A DNA stretch of 64,000 nucleotides from Nocardioides alkalitolerans DSM 16699 (lineage in GTDB: Bacteria; Actinomycetota; Actinomycetes; Propionibacteriales; Nocardioidaceae), in assembly GCF_000426525.1 (NCBI RefSeq), contig NZ_AUFN01000011.1:557077-621076 (forward strand), read 5' to 3'. The notes under the pieces were generated by a model. That model did no database searches and had not been told where the DNA came from. It saw only the letters and a list, made by a program, of their open reading frames with translations. The position numbers and the translations under genes are program-made. The stretch's first letter is position 1, and each line of letters begins with the position of its first letter. This document shows positions 31,859-40,394 of this stretch, one piece after another.

Positions 31859-33028
31859 ATGCCGACCGCACCCGCCACCGGCTCCGTACGGCGCCGCTCG
31901 CTCGCGCTGCTCGTGTGCGGCGCCCTCGGCGTCACCGTCGCCTGCGGGTCCGGCGACTCCGACGACCGGTCGGGCGCAGGGTCGGGCCCCTCGACGGCGA
32001 CGACCTCGGCGTCCGCGGCCAGCGGCGCGACGCAGGCCCCGACGGAGCCGTGCGCCCGTCCCGCGCCCACGCCCCCGCCGGCCGACGACCCGTGGACGGG
32101 GGACGCCCGTGAGCAGTCCGAGGCCGCGTTCCAGGCCCGCATGGAGCAGGAGGACCCGGAGGTCGTCGTCAGCGAGGACGGCTGGTGGTTCTTCGGTGAC
32201 GCCCAGAACTCCAACCTCTCCCAGGCGATCGGCCGCGAGCGCCTGAGCGCCGACGAGGCCGACGCGTGGGCGTCGTACTTCGACGAGCTCGAGGCCGCCG
32301 CCGCCGAGGTCGACAGCGCCTTCCTCGTGCTCGTGGCTCCCGCGAAGTGGGACGTGCACGCCGACGAGCTGCCGTTGTGGGCCCAGGAGCTGGCGGGGGA
32401 GACCTCGTTCGAGCTGCTGCTGCGCACCCACCCGGACGTCCCCGTCGTCGACGTGCGCGCGCTGCTGCGCGAGGCCGAGCCCGCGACGTACGAGCCGACC
32501 AACAGCCACTGGACCCCCTGGGGCGCGTACGTCGCGTGGGCCGCCACCGTGGGCTGCCTGCAGGAGTCCGACTTCCCGGTCGAGGGCCTGACGGTGCCGG
32601 AGGTGACCGACGTCGAGCTGACGACCGCGGTCAACGACTTCGCCGACGCGGGCGCCGTGCCGGCCGGCGACACCCACAGCGTGCCCGTGTACGCCGAGGC
32701 GCAGCCGCCGTCCGAGGTCGTCGGCCTCGACGGCACGCCGTACGAGCTGACGGAGGGCATCGTGCCCATCTCCGTGATGCCGGTGGCGACCAGCACACCG
32801 GGCGCGCAGGTCGACGGGAAGCTGCTGGCGTTCCGCGACTCGATGGGCACGGCGCTGTCGCCGCTGCTGGCGCGCTCGTTCACCTCGACGGTGCAGATGC
32901 CGCACAGCATCGGGGGCACGGGGCCGGCGACCGACCTCGCCGCCGTGATCGCCGAGGAGGCGCCCGACGTCACGATCATGGTGATGACCGAGCGCTACCT
33001 GGTGCACGGACCGCCGCCCGCGCCCTAG
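31859..33028 (+). CDS. AlgX/AlgJ-like SGNH-fold lipoprotein
   Basis: 389 aa. Signal peptide with lipobox VTVAC near residue 28, then a Ser/Thr/Ala/Pro linker to about 75. The folded part resembles the AlgX/AlgJ polysaccharide O-acetyltransferase domain: DGWWFFGDAQNSNLSQA early, VLVAPAKWDVHADEL, then TNSHWTPWGAYVAW, the conserved H-W block of SGNH-type acetyltransferases (with SHW), and LLAFRDSMGTALSPLLA carrying the likely nucleophile Ser in a D-S-M/G motif. AGGAGGG ribosome site precedes ATG 31859. Probably acts outside the membrane on a glycan, perhaps with the nearby family 3 acyltransferase. Confidence 0.8.
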   Translation: MPTAPATGSVRRRSLALLVCGALGVTVACGSGDSDDRSGAGSGPSTATTSASAASGATQAPTEPCARPAPTPPPADDPWTGDAREQSEAAFQARMEQEDPEVVVSEDGWWFFGDAQNSNLSQAIGRERLSADEADAWASYFDELEAAAAEVDSAFLVLVAPAKWDVHADELPLWAQELAGETSFELLLRTHPDVPVVDVRALLREAEPATYEPTNSHWTPWGAYVAWAATVGCLQESDFPVEGLTVPEVTDVELTTAVNDFADAGAVPAGDTHSVPVYAEAQPPSEVVGLDGTPYELTEGIVPISVMPVATSTPGAQVDGKLLAFRDSMGTALSPLLARSFTSTVQMPHSIGGTGPATDLAAVIAEEAPDVTIMVMTERYLVHGPPPAP

Positions 33029-33031
33029 GTT
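33026..33031 (+). promoter_or_regulatory. -10 element TAGGTT, leaderless polymerase mRNA
   Basis: TAGGTT overlaps the stop codon of the AlgX-like gene and ends 7 bases before ATG 33039; no ribosome site intervenes. Confidence 0.6.
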
Positions 33032-33038
33032 GGGTCGC

Positions 33039-34112
33039 ATGCCGTCGAAGAAGGCCCCGGCCGCCGAGGTGGTGGCAGGCGAGAGGGCCGTGCGCGTCTC
33101 GAGCCCGGACCGCGTGATCTACCCCGCCACCGACACCACGCCCGAGGTCACGAAGCTGCAGGTGGCGCAGTACGTCGCCGACGTCGGCGACGGCCTGATG
33201 CGCGCCCTGCGCGACCGCCCGGTGGCGCTCGAGCGCTGGCCCAAGGGCGTGCTCCCGGGCATCACGCTGGCGACCGGCAGGCCGGGGGAGAAGGCCGACG
33301 CCTTCTACCAGAAGCGCGTGCCCACGGGCGCGCCCGACTACCTCGAGCCGGTCGAGATCACCTTCCCCTCGGGGCGCACGGCGAAGGAGATCTGCATGAC
33401 CGAGATCGCGGTCGCGGTCTGGGCGGCGCAGATGGGCACCCTCACCTTCCACCCCTGGCCCGTGCGGCGGGCCGACGTCGACCGGCCCGACGAGCTCCGC
33501 ATCGACCTCGACCCGCAGCCGGGCACGACGTTCACCGACGCCGCCCGGGTCGCGGACGTGGCGCGCGAGCTGCTGGCGGAGCACGGCGCGGCGGCCTACG
33601 TGAAGACGTCGGGCAACCGCGGCGTCCACGTCTACGTGCGCATCGAGCCGCGCTGGGAGTCCGTCGACGTGCGGCACGCGGCCATCGGGTTCGCGCGCGA
33701 GCTCGAGCGGCGCGACGACCAGGTGACGACCGCCTGGTGGAAGGAGGAGCGCGGCGAGCGGATCTTCGTCGACTTCAACCAGAACTGCCGCGACCGGACG
33801 ATCGCCTCGGCGTACTCGCTGCGCCCCCGGCCCGGGGCCACGGTGTCGACCCCGCTCACCTGGGCCGAGCTCGCCGACCTCGACGACCCCCGCGGCCTCA
33901 ACCTCTTCACCGTGCCCGAGCGGCTCGCCGACGGCGACCCGTGGGCCACCATCGACGACGAGGCCTGCTCGATCGAGCCGTTCCTCGCCCTCTTCGAGGA
34001 GCAGGGCGCGGTGGAGATGCCGTATCCCCCCGACCACCCGAAGATGCCCGGCGAGCCGCCGCGCGTGCAGCCCAGTCGCAAGGTCGAGGCCAACTGGACC
34101 GAGGAGCAGTGA
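33039..34112 (+). CDS. LigD-type DNA polymerase domain protein (stand-alone PolDom)
   Basis: 357-aa archaeo-eukaryotic primase-fold polymerase, as found in LigD and its stand-alone paralogues in actinobacteria; it adds dNTPs/rNTPs in end-joining or gap repair. Catalytic Asp pair in RIDLDPQP (156 and 158), YVKTSGNRGVHVYVRI (the conserved His/Gly strand) and RIFVDFNQN with the third Asp. Also FYQKRVP and DRVIYP at the N-terminus. No ligase or phosphoesterase domain is attached; an ATP-dependent ligase gene lies 1.5 kb downstream on the other strand. No ku gene in the window. Coupled to the next gene by a 4-base overlap. Confidence 0.92.
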   Translation: MPSKKAPAAEVVAGERAVRVSSPDRVIYPATDTTPEVTKLQVAQYVADVGDGLMRALRDRPVALERWPKGVLPGITLATGRPGEKADAFYQKRVPTGAPDYLEPVEITFPSGRTAKEICMTEIAVAVWAAQMGTLTFHPWPVRRADVDRPDELRIDLDPQPGTTFTDAARVADVARELLAEHGAAAYVKTSGNRGVHVYVRIEPRWESVDVRHAAIGFARELERRDDQVTTAWWKEERGERIFVDFNQNCRDRTIASAYSLRPRPGATVSTPLTWAELADLDDPRGLNLFTVPERLADGDPWATIDDEACSIEPFLALFEEQGAVEMPYPPDHPKMPGEPPRVQPSRKVEANWTEEQ

Positions 34113-34966
34113 CCAGCGACGTGACGGACGACAAGGCGCAGGTGCCGTTCTGGCAGCGGCGGTTCACCGCCGTCCGGCTGCGCGAGGGCTACACGATGGG
34201 CGAGGTCGACGCGTTCGTCGAGCGCGCCCGGGTCGCCTACCTGACGGGTGACGGCTCGGTCACCCCGAAGGACGTGCAGCAGGTGCGGTTCACCCCCGGG
34301 CGTCTGCGCGAGGGCTACGACATGGGGGAGGTCGACGAGACGCTCGACGAGGTGCACGCGCTGCTGCGCGACCGGGCCGACGGACCCATGACGCCCGCGG
34401 CGCCCGCGGCGCCCGCGGCCGCCCCGCACCTGCCGACGGGCACGCCCCCGGCGGCGTCCTGGACCTACCCGGCGCAGCCCGCGCCGCGCCCGGGCGACGG
34501 TGAGGCGGCCGAGCTGGCCGACCACCTCGACGCCCTGCGTGCCGGGGTGCTCGGCGTCGTCATGGCGATGCCCGCGGACGTCCGGTCGACCGTGCGCCTC
34601 CCGGAGGGCCGCTCGCCGCTCGGGCTGCTGCAGCACCTGGAGCAGGTCGAGCGCTGGTGGTTCCTGACCGGCTTCCTCGGCGAGCAGCCCGGGCCGGACC
34701 CGGCCGGCACGACGCCCGGGCCCGCGGCCGACGTACCCGACGGAGCCGCCGTCGCCCGTCTCGGCGCCGACCTCCTGCGCACGGGGGAGCGCACCCGGTC
34801 GGTGCTCACGTCGTACCCGCTGACGGCGCGCGCCTCGACGGGCGGCACGTTCGTCGGCGACCCGCCGACGCTGCGCGCGATCGCGACCCAGGCGCTGGCC
34901 GGGCACGCCCGACTGGCCGGCCAGCTCGACGTGGTCGCCGAGCTGGCCGGGGGGCGTCCCGGCTGA
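34109..34966 (+). CDS. DivIVA-motif / DinB-like fusion protein
   Basis: 285 aa. The N-terminal half contains two copies of a DivIVA-type membrane-curvature motif: FTAVRLREGYTMGEVDAF (about 19-36) and FTPGRLREGYDMGEVDET (about 62-79), each followed by a short helix. An Ala/Pro-rich linker (about 95-125) leads to a four-helix DinB/DUF664-like domain (about 130-285) with LQHLEQVERWWFL and HARLAGQLDVVAELAGG, where the His residues could bind metal. GTG start overlaps the polymerase stop, so the two are co-translated. The fused role is unknown; thiol-dependent transferase activity is typical of the DinB superfamily. Confidence 0.8.
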   Translation: MTSDVTDDKAQVPFWQRRFTAVRLREGYTMGEVDAFVERARVAYLTGDGSVTPKDVQQVRFTPGRLREGYDMGEVDETLDEVHALLRDRADGPMTPAAPAAPAAAPHLPTGTPPAASWTYPAQPAPRPGDGEAAELADHLDALRAGVLGVVMAMPADVRSTVRLPEGRSPLGLLQHLEQVERWWFLTGFLGEQPGPDPAGTTPGPAADVPDGAAVARLGADLLRTGERTRSVLTSYPLTARASTGGTFVGDPPTLRAIATQALAGHARLAGQLDVVAELAGGRPG

Positions 34967-34985
34967 GCCGCGGCCGGCGGACGGG

Positions 34986-35525
34986 TCAGATGAGGGACGC
35001 GCCCTCGCCGGCGCCGTCGGCCTGCTCGGCGAAGGTCTCGTGCTCGAGCAGGTGCAGCACCGGCACGTCGTCGAGGTGGCGGCGGGCTCGCGACGTCCAG
35101 TCGACGCCGAAGAACTCGGCGACCACGTGGGGGCTCGTCAGCACGATGACCTCGGCGGCGCCGACCGCCTCGACGGTGGCGCGCAGGGCGTCGATCGGGT
35201 GGTCCTCCACGGTCGCGCCCTGGGCGGTGGCGCCGGCCTCGCGCAGGGCGCGGAGGCTGGCGACGAGGCCCTCGTGGGCGACGCCCTCGCTCTCGTCGCG
35301 GATCTCGGCGAGGTCGACGGAGCTCAGCGGCACGCCGGGCGAGCCGAGCATGTCGCCCGAGCCGAGCGTGCCGACGGTCGACGCGATGCGGTCGGCGGCG
35401 TCGTCGATCGGCAGGAGCACGTCGTAGACGACGTCGTCGTCGAGCTCCCGGTGCAGTGACGTGACCTGCGAGGCGTCGAGCGCGCTCAGCTGCTGCTCGA
35501 CCAGCAGGACGACGTGGTAGGCCAT
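34986..35525 (-). CDS. Hypothetical alpha/beta protein, possibly universal-stress-like
   Basis: 179 aa. Opens with a hydrophobic strand (YHVVLLVEQQLSAL) followed by alternating helices and strands; VEAVGAAEVIVLTSPHVVAEFFGVDW and RARRHLDDVPVLHLLEH look like a Rossmann-like nucleotide-binding fold of the universal stress type, though the G-x2-G-x9-G ATP loop is not visible. The segment DDAADRIASTVGTLGSGDMLGSPGVPL is unassigned. ATG 35525 is preceded by GAGGAGA. It lies between a ligase gene and a convergent fusion gene; function unknown. Confidence 0.75.
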   Translation of the reverse strand: MAYHVVLLVEQQLSALDASQVTSLHRELDDDVVYDVLLPIDDAADRIASTVGTLGSGDMLGSPGVPLSSVDLAEIRDESEGVAHEGLVASLRALREAGATAQGATVEDHPIDALRATVEAVGAAEVIVLTSPHVVAEFFGVDWTSRARRHLDDVPVLHLLEHETFAEQADGAGEGASLI

Positions 35526-35575
35526 GGTGGGTTCTCCTCGGTGGGGCGGATCGGACTCGGGGACGGGATCGGGGC

Positions 35576-36715
35576 TCAGGCGGGGCCGGGGGTCAGCACG
35601 GTCGTCAGGTCGTAGCGCACGGGCTCGTCGAGCTGCTCGTAGCCGCACGACGTCGGCTCGCGGTCGGGTCGCCAGCGCTTGAACTGGGCGGTGTGGCGGA
35701 ACCGGCGCCCCTCCATGTGGTCGTAGCCGACCTCGAGCACGAGCTCGGGCCGCAGCGGCGTGAAGGACAGGTCCTTGCCGGCGCTCCAGCGCGACTGGGT
35801 GCCCGGCACGCGGTCGGGGTTGGCCACCGCCCACTCCTCCCAGACGCCCCACGGGTGCTCCTCGACGGGGCAGACGAGCGGCGCGAGCTCCTCGATCAGC
35901 TCCGCGCGGCGGGCGGCGGTGAACGACGCGGAGACCCCGATGTGCTGCAGGGTGCCGTCGTCGCCGTACAGGCCGAGCAGCAGGGAGCCCAGCAGCGGGC
36001 GCTCGGGGGTCGACGTCTTGTGCTCGCGGTAGCCCGCGACGACCACGTCGGCCGTGCGGGCGTGCTTGATCTTCAGCATGGTGCGGCCGTTCTCGACGTA
36101 CGGCGCGCCCAGCGGCTTGGCCATCACCCCGTCGAGACCGGCGCCCTCGAACTGCTCGAACCACCGCTCGGCCTCGTCGGGGTCGGTCGTGGTGCGCACC
36201 AGGTGGCAGCCGGTGAGCTCCTCGCCCGCCCGGTCGGCCAGGTGGGCGAGGGCGTCGGCGAGGGCGGCGCGCCGTACGGAGAAGGGCTCCTCGACGTACG
36301 ACGTGTCGCCCAGCGCCAGCAGGTCGAAGGCGACGAAGCCGGCCGGGGTGGCCTCGGAGAGCTTCGTGATGCGCGAGGCGGCGGGGTGGATGCGCTCCTG
36401 CAGGACCTCGAACTCGAGCCGGGGGAGACCCTCGTCCGCGGTGATCGCGACGTACAGCTCGCCGTCGAGCACGCAGCGCTCCGGCAGCTGGTCGCGGGCC
36501 GCCGCGACGACCTCGGGGAAGTAGCGCGTCAGGGGCTTCGTGTTGCGCGACGTCAGCTCGACCTCGTCGCCGTCCTTGAAGACCAGGCAGCGGAAGCCGT
36601 CCCACTTCGGCTCGAAGGAGAGACCGCCGTGCTTCTCGTACGTCGCCGGGTCCGGGACGCCCGCGACGGACTTGGCCAGCATGGGGCGCACCGGCGGCAT
36701 GACGGGCAGGTCCAT
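35576..36715 (-). CDS. ATP-dependent DNA ligase (LigC-like)
   Basis: 379 aa. Adenylation domain with motif I EPKWDGFR (nucleophile Lys-37), motif III-type FVAFDLLALG, motif IV GVMAKPLG, and motif V LKIKHARTADVVVAG; OB-fold domain with QFKRWRPDREPTSC near the end. Length and layout match actinobacterial LigC, a non-replicative ligase that can work with stand-alone PolDom proteins in repair. Start ATG 36715 lies 6 bases after a TAGGGT -10, so the mRNA is probably leaderless. Divergent from the tRNA-glmU transcript. Confidence 0.93.
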   Translation of the reverse strand: MDLPVMPPVRPMLAKSVAGVPDPATYEKHGGLSFEPKWDGFRCLVFKDGDEVELTSRNTKPLTRYFPEVVAAARDQLPERCVLDGELYVAITADEGLPRLEFEVLQERIHPAASRITKLSEATPAGFVAFDLLALGDTSYVEEPFSVRRAALADALAHLADRAGEELTGCHLVRTTTDPDEAERWFEQFEGAGLDGVMAKPLGAPYVENGRTMLKIKHARTADVVVAGYREHKTSTPERPLLGSLLLGLYGDDGTLQHIGVSASFTAARRAELIEELAPLVCPVEEHPWGVWEEWAVANPDRVPGTQSRWSAGKDLSFTPLRPELVLEVGYDHMEGRRFRHTAQFKRWRPDREPTSCGYEQLDEPVRYDLTTVLTPGPA

Positions 36716-36721
36716 GCCCCG

Positions 36722-36727
36722 ACCCTA
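36722..36727 (-). promoter_or_regulatory. -10 element TAGGGT, leaderless ligase mRNA
   Basis: TAGGGT on the minus strand with a 6-base spacer to ATG 36715. Confidence 0.6.
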
Positions 36728-36769
36728 GCCCTCGGACGTGCCACTGCCCCCGGACGGCGCCGATCGTTC

Positions 36770-36775
36770 TAGAGT
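36770..36775 (+). promoter_or_regulatory. Probable -10 (TAGAGT) of the tRNA-Gln promoter
   Basis: TAGAGT in an otherwise GC-rich stretch, 27 bases before the tRNA 5' end. No convincing -35 hexamer. Confidence 0.45.
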
Positions 36776-36802
36776 GGTGCGCCGAGACCCCCTCGGGGTC
36801 AT

Positions 36803-36881
36803 TCCCCGGTTGGTCTGTCGGCAGGGCCCGCCTGACTTTGAATCAGGACAAGCGACGTAGGTTCGACTCCTACCCGGGGAG
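36803..36881 (+). tRNA. tRNA-Gln (anticodon UUG)
   Basis: Acceptor stem TCCCCGG (36803-36809) pairs with CCGGGGA (36874-36880), discriminator G. Anticodon stem CCTGA/TCAGG encloses CTTTGAA, anticodon TTG. T arm GTAGG-TTCGACT-CCTAC is standard. The U1-A72 first pair is characteristic of tRNA-Gln. At 79 bases it is longer than usual: one extra base before the anticodon stem and a 9-base variable region. CCA is not encoded. The glmU ATG begins two bases after its 3' end. Confidence 0.85.
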
Positions 36882-36882
36882 C

Positions 36883-38328
36883 ATGAGCAACCTGACGGTG
36901 ATCGTCCTGGCGGCGGGTGGGGGCACCCGGATGAAGTCCAAGACCATGAAGGTCCTCCACAGGGTGGGGGGCCGCAGCATGGTCGGCCACGTCCTCGCCG
37001 CCGCCCAGTCGGTCGCGCCCACGAGCGTGGTCGCGGTGGTCGGCCACCAGCGCGAGCAGGTGGGGCCGCACGTGCTGGCCCTCGTGCCGGAGGCCGTGCT
37101 CGCCGTCCAGGAGACCCAGGAGGGCACCGGCCACGCCGTGCGCGTCGCCGTGGAGGCGCTCGGCGGCGAGGTGTCGGGCACCGTCGTCGTCGTCACCGCC
37201 GACACGCCCCTGCTGCGGGGCGACAGCCTCGCCGCCTTCGTCGCCGAGCACGAGGCGGCCGAGCGGGCGGTCAGCATCCTCTCCGGGGAGGTCGAGGACC
37301 CCTTCGGCTACGGCCGCATCGTGCGCGACGCCGAGGGCGACGTGCTCGCCATCGTGGAGCAGAAGGAGGCCGACCACGACCAGCGCGAGATCCGCGAGAT
37401 CAACTCGGGGATCCTCGCGTTCGACGGCGCGTTCCTCACCGAGGCCCTGCCGCGGATCGGCAACGACAACGTCAAGGGCGAGTACTACCTGACCGACGCC
37501 GTCGGCCTGGCCCGGGACGCCGGGCTCACGGTGGGCGCGCACTGCCTGGCCGACGTGAAGCAGACCGAGGGGGCCAACGACCGCGCCCAGCTCGCCGCGC
37601 TCGGCAAGGAGATAAACCGCCGCATCCTGCACCACTGGATGACCGAGGTCGGCGTCACGATCATGGACCCCGACAGCACGTGGATCGAGGACGACGTCGT
37701 GCTCTCGCGCGACGTCACCATCCTCCCGAACACCCAGCTGCTGGGCGCCACGGTCGTGGGGGAGGACACCGTCATCGGCCCCGACGTGACGCTCGAGGAC
37801 TGCGAGGTCGGCGCGGGGGCCCGGGTCGTGCGCACCCACGGCCAGCTCGCCGTCGTCGGCGACGGCGCCGACGTCGGCCCCTGGGCCTACCTGCGCCCGG
37901 GCACGCGGCTCGGCGCCGGCGGCAAGATCGGCACCTTCGTCGAGACCAAGAACTCCGAGATCGGGGCCGGCGCGAAGGTGCCGCACCTCTCGTACGTCGG
38001 GGACGCCGAGATCGGCGAGGGCACCAACATCGGGGCCGGCACGATCTTCGCCAACTACGACGGCACCGCCAAGCACCGCACGGTCGTCGGCCGGCACGCG
38101 AAGACCGGCTCCAACAACACGTTCGTGGCTCCCGTGACGATCGGCGACGGTGCGGGCACCGGCGGGGGGACCGTGGTGCGCGAGGACGTGCCGCCGGGCG
38201 CGCTCGCCGTCTCGGCCGGCCCGCAACGCAACCTCGAGGGCTGGGCCGGGCGCCGGCGACCGGGCACCGCCCAGGCCGACGCGGCCGCGGCGGCCTCGCC
38301 GGACGGGCCGGCCGCGTCCGACGACTGA
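36883..38328 (+). CDS. glmU: Bifunctional UDP-GlcNAc pyrophosphorylase / glucosamine-1-phosphate acetyltransferase
   Basis: 481 aa making UDP-GlcNAc for peptidoglycan. N-terminal uridyltransferase domain: LAAGGGTRMKSK (10-21; the usual second Gly-Glu-Gly is GGG here), QEGTGHAVR, VTADTPLL, EINSGILAF. C-terminal left-handed beta-helix acetyltransferase domain: GPDVTLEDCEVGAGARV, LRPGTRLGAGGKIGTFVE, GAGTIFANYDGTAKHRTVVG. ATG 36883 follows the tRNA-Gln 3' end by one base, leaving no room for a ribosome site; family alignment (MSNLTVIVLAAG) still favours this start. prs follows 102 bases downstream. Confidence 0.95.
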   Translation: MSNLTVIVLAAGGGTRMKSKTMKVLHRVGGRSMVGHVLAAAQSVAPTSVVAVVGHQREQVGPHVLALVPEAVLAVQETQEGTGHAVRVAVEALGGEVSGTVVVVTADTPLLRGDSLAAFVAEHEAAERAVSILSGEVEDPFGYGRIVRDAEGDVLAIVEQKEADHDQREIREINSGILAFDGAFLTEALPRIGNDNVKGEYYLTDAVGLARDAGLTVGAHCLADVKQTEGANDRAQLAALGKEINRRILHHWMTEVGVTIMDPDSTWIEDDVVLSRDVTILPNTQLLGATVVGEDTVIGPDVTLEDCEVGAGARVVRTHGQLAVVGDGADVGPWAYLRPGTRLGAGGKIGTFVETKNSEIGAGAKVPHLSYVGDAEIGEGTNIGAGTIFANYDGTAKHRTVVGRHAKTGSNNTFVAPVTIGDGAGTGGGTVVREDVPPGALAVSAGPQRNLEGWAGRRRPGTAQADAAAAASPDGPAASDD

Positions 38329-38430
38329 CCCCGGGTTGGTGAGTCCGCCCGGGTGCGCGACAATCGGTGAGGCCGGCTGCGACGCGGAACCGGCCGGTCC
38401 CCCACCTCAGCACACAGGGAGTAGTCCGGC

Positions 38431-39414
38431 GTGAGCGGAATGAAGCTGACCACCGAGAAGAACCTGATGGTCTTCAGCGGGCGTGCGCACCCCGAGCTGG
38501 CCGAGGCGGTGGCCGAGGCGGCCGGCACCGGTCTGGTGCCGTCGCTGATGTACGACTTCGCCAACTCCGAGAAGTACGTGCGCTACGAGGAGTCGGTGCG
38601 CGGCTGCGACGCCTTCGTGATCCAGAGCCACACGGCGCCCATCAACGAGTGGATCATGGAGCACCTGATCATGGTCGACGCGCTCAAGCGCGCCTCGGCC
38701 AAGCGGATCACCGTGGTCATGCCGTTCTACGGCTACAGCCGCCAGGACAAGAAGCACCGCGGTCGCGAGCCGATCTCGGCCCGCCTGGTCGCCGACCTCT
38801 TCAAGACCGCCGGCGCCGACCGCCTCATCTCGGTCGACCTGCACGCCGACCAGATCCAGGGCTACTTCGACGGCCCGGTCGACCACCTGATGGCGCTGCC
38901 GATCCTGGCCGACTACGTCCGCACGAAGTACGGCGCCGAGTCCGACCTCGCGGTCGTCTCGCCCGACGCCGGTCGTATCAAGGTCGCCGAGCGCTGGTCG
39001 GCCCGTCTCGGCGGCGTGCCCCTCGCCTTCATCCACAAGACCCGCCGCACCGACCGTCCCAACGAGACGGTCGCCAACCGCGTCGTGGGCGAGGTCGAGG
39101 GCCGCATGTGCGTGCTCGTCGACGACATGATCGACACCGGCGGCACGATCGTGAAGGCCGCCGAGGCGCTCATGGCGGAGGGTGCGAAGGGCGTCATCAT
39201 CGCCGCGACCCACGGGATCCTCTCCGACCCCGCCGTCGACCGGCTGAAGAACAGCCCGGCCACCGAGATCATCCTCACCGACACGCTCCCGCTGGCGGCC
39301 GACAAGCGGTTCGACAAGCTGACGGTCCTCTCGATCGCCCCGCTGCTCGCGCAGGCGATCCGGGCCGTGTTCGAGGACGGCTCGGTCACCTCGATGTTCG
39401 ACGGCCACGCCTGA
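38431..39414 (+). CDS. prs: Ribose-phosphate pyrophosphokinase
   Basis: 327-aa PRPP synthetase joining ATP and ribose-5-phosphate, feeding nucleotide, His and Trp synthesis. Catalytic flexible loop region PFYGYSRQDKKHRGREPISARL with the ATP-contacting Arg/His, the metal site VDLHADQIQGYF, and the PRPP-binding loop VLVDDMIDTGGTI are all intact. GTG 38431 was chosen because GGGAG sits about 11 bases before it; an ATG three codons in is an alternative. Standard actinobacterial neighbour of glmU. Confidence 0.95.
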   Translation: MSGMKLTTEKNLMVFSGRAHPELAEAVAEAAGTGLVPSLMYDFANSEKYVRYEESVRGCDAFVIQSHTAPINEWIMEHLIMVDALKRASAKRITVVMPFYGYSRQDKKHRGREPISARLVADLFKTAGADRLISVDLHADQIQGYFDGPVDHLMALPILADYVRTKYGAESDLAVVSPDAGRIKVAERWSARLGGVPLAFIHKTRRTDRPNETVANRVVGEVEGRMCVLVDDMIDTGGTIVKAAEALMAEGAKGVIIAATHGILSDPAVDRLKNSPATEIILTDTLPLAADKRFDKLTVLSIAPLLAQAIRAVFEDGSVTSMFDGHA

Positions 39415-39669
39415 CGTCGTGCCCGACCACCGATTCGCGCCGCCCGGCGTGAGTCGGTAGTCTCTGCGGGTTGCCTCGGCGAGGGAGCGCGGGTCGGCCA
39501 CCAGGCCGGCCACGGACTCCGTGATCGACAGGGCTCGACGTTCCTCTGGTGCGCCGCGCTGCTCTGTCTGCGCGGCGTTCGTCGTCTCCCGGTCCGCAGG
39601 CGACCGACCTCCGGCAGTCGTCCGCGGCTGCCCCGAAGCGAATCCACGACGACGCACGAGGAGCACCGC

Positions 39670-40344
39670 ATGTCCACCGAGAAGATCACCGCCGAGGCCC
39701 GCACCGAGTTCGGCAAGGGCGCCGCCCGCCGCATCCGTCGCGCCGACAAGATCCCCGCCGTCATCTACGGCCACGGCAACGACCCCGTGCACGTGACCCT
39801 CCCGGGCCACGCCACGATGATGGCGCTCAAGCACGGCGGCGCCAACGCGCTGCTCGAGCTGAGCATCGACGGCAAGGCGCAGCTCGCGCTCACCAAGCAG
39901 ATCCAGATCGACCCGATCAAGCGCCACATCGAGCACGTCGACTTCGTCGCCGTCACGCGGGGCGAGAAGGTCACCGTCGACGTCCCCGTCATCGTCGTGG
40001 GCGACGCCGCCCCCGAGACGCTCGTCGTCACCGAGAACTCGACCCTCGAGGTCGAGGCCGAGGCGACCCACATCCCCGAGCAGTTCGAGGTGTCGGTCGA
40101 GGGTGCCGAGGCCGGCACGCAGTTCACCGCCGGTGAGATCACGCTGCCCTCGGGCACGACGCTGCTCACCGACCCGGAGACGCTCGTCGTCAACGTGACC
40201 GCCGCGCTGACCGCCGAGCAGCTCGACGCCGAGCTCACCGAGGCCGAGGCCGAGGTCGGCATCGAGAAGGACGAGTCCGACGCCGAGATCGCCGAGGCCG
40301 AGGCCGAGGGCGACTCCACCGAGGGCGACGCCGACTCCGAGTGA
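39670..40344 (+). CDS. rplY: Large ribosomal subunit protein bL25 (CTC form)
   Basis: 224 aa: N-terminal L25 5S-rRNA-binding domain (about 1-95; [26 protein letters not shown]) and the C-terminal TL5/CTC beta domain (about 96-190; [18 protein letters not shown]). A highly acidic Glu/Ala/Asp tail (about 190-224) follows. GAGGAG lies upstream of ATG 39670. The 255-base gap from prs is GC-rich with no obvious gene. Followed by pth. Confidence 0.95.
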   Translation: MSTEKITAEARTEFGKGAARRIRRADKIPAVIYGHGNDPVHVTLPGHATMMALKHGGANALLELSIDGKAQLALTKQIQIDPIKRHIEHVDFVAVTRGEKVTVDVPVIVVGDAAPETLVVTENSTLEVEAEATHIPEQFEVSVEGAEAGTQFTAGEITLPSGTTLLTDPETLVVNVTAALTAEQLDAELTEAEAEVGIEKDESDAEIAEAEAEGDSTEGDADSE

Positions 40345-40394
40345 GTCCACGCCCGGGTCGACGACCCGGGCGTCCAGCAGCAGAGAGGGCCGGG

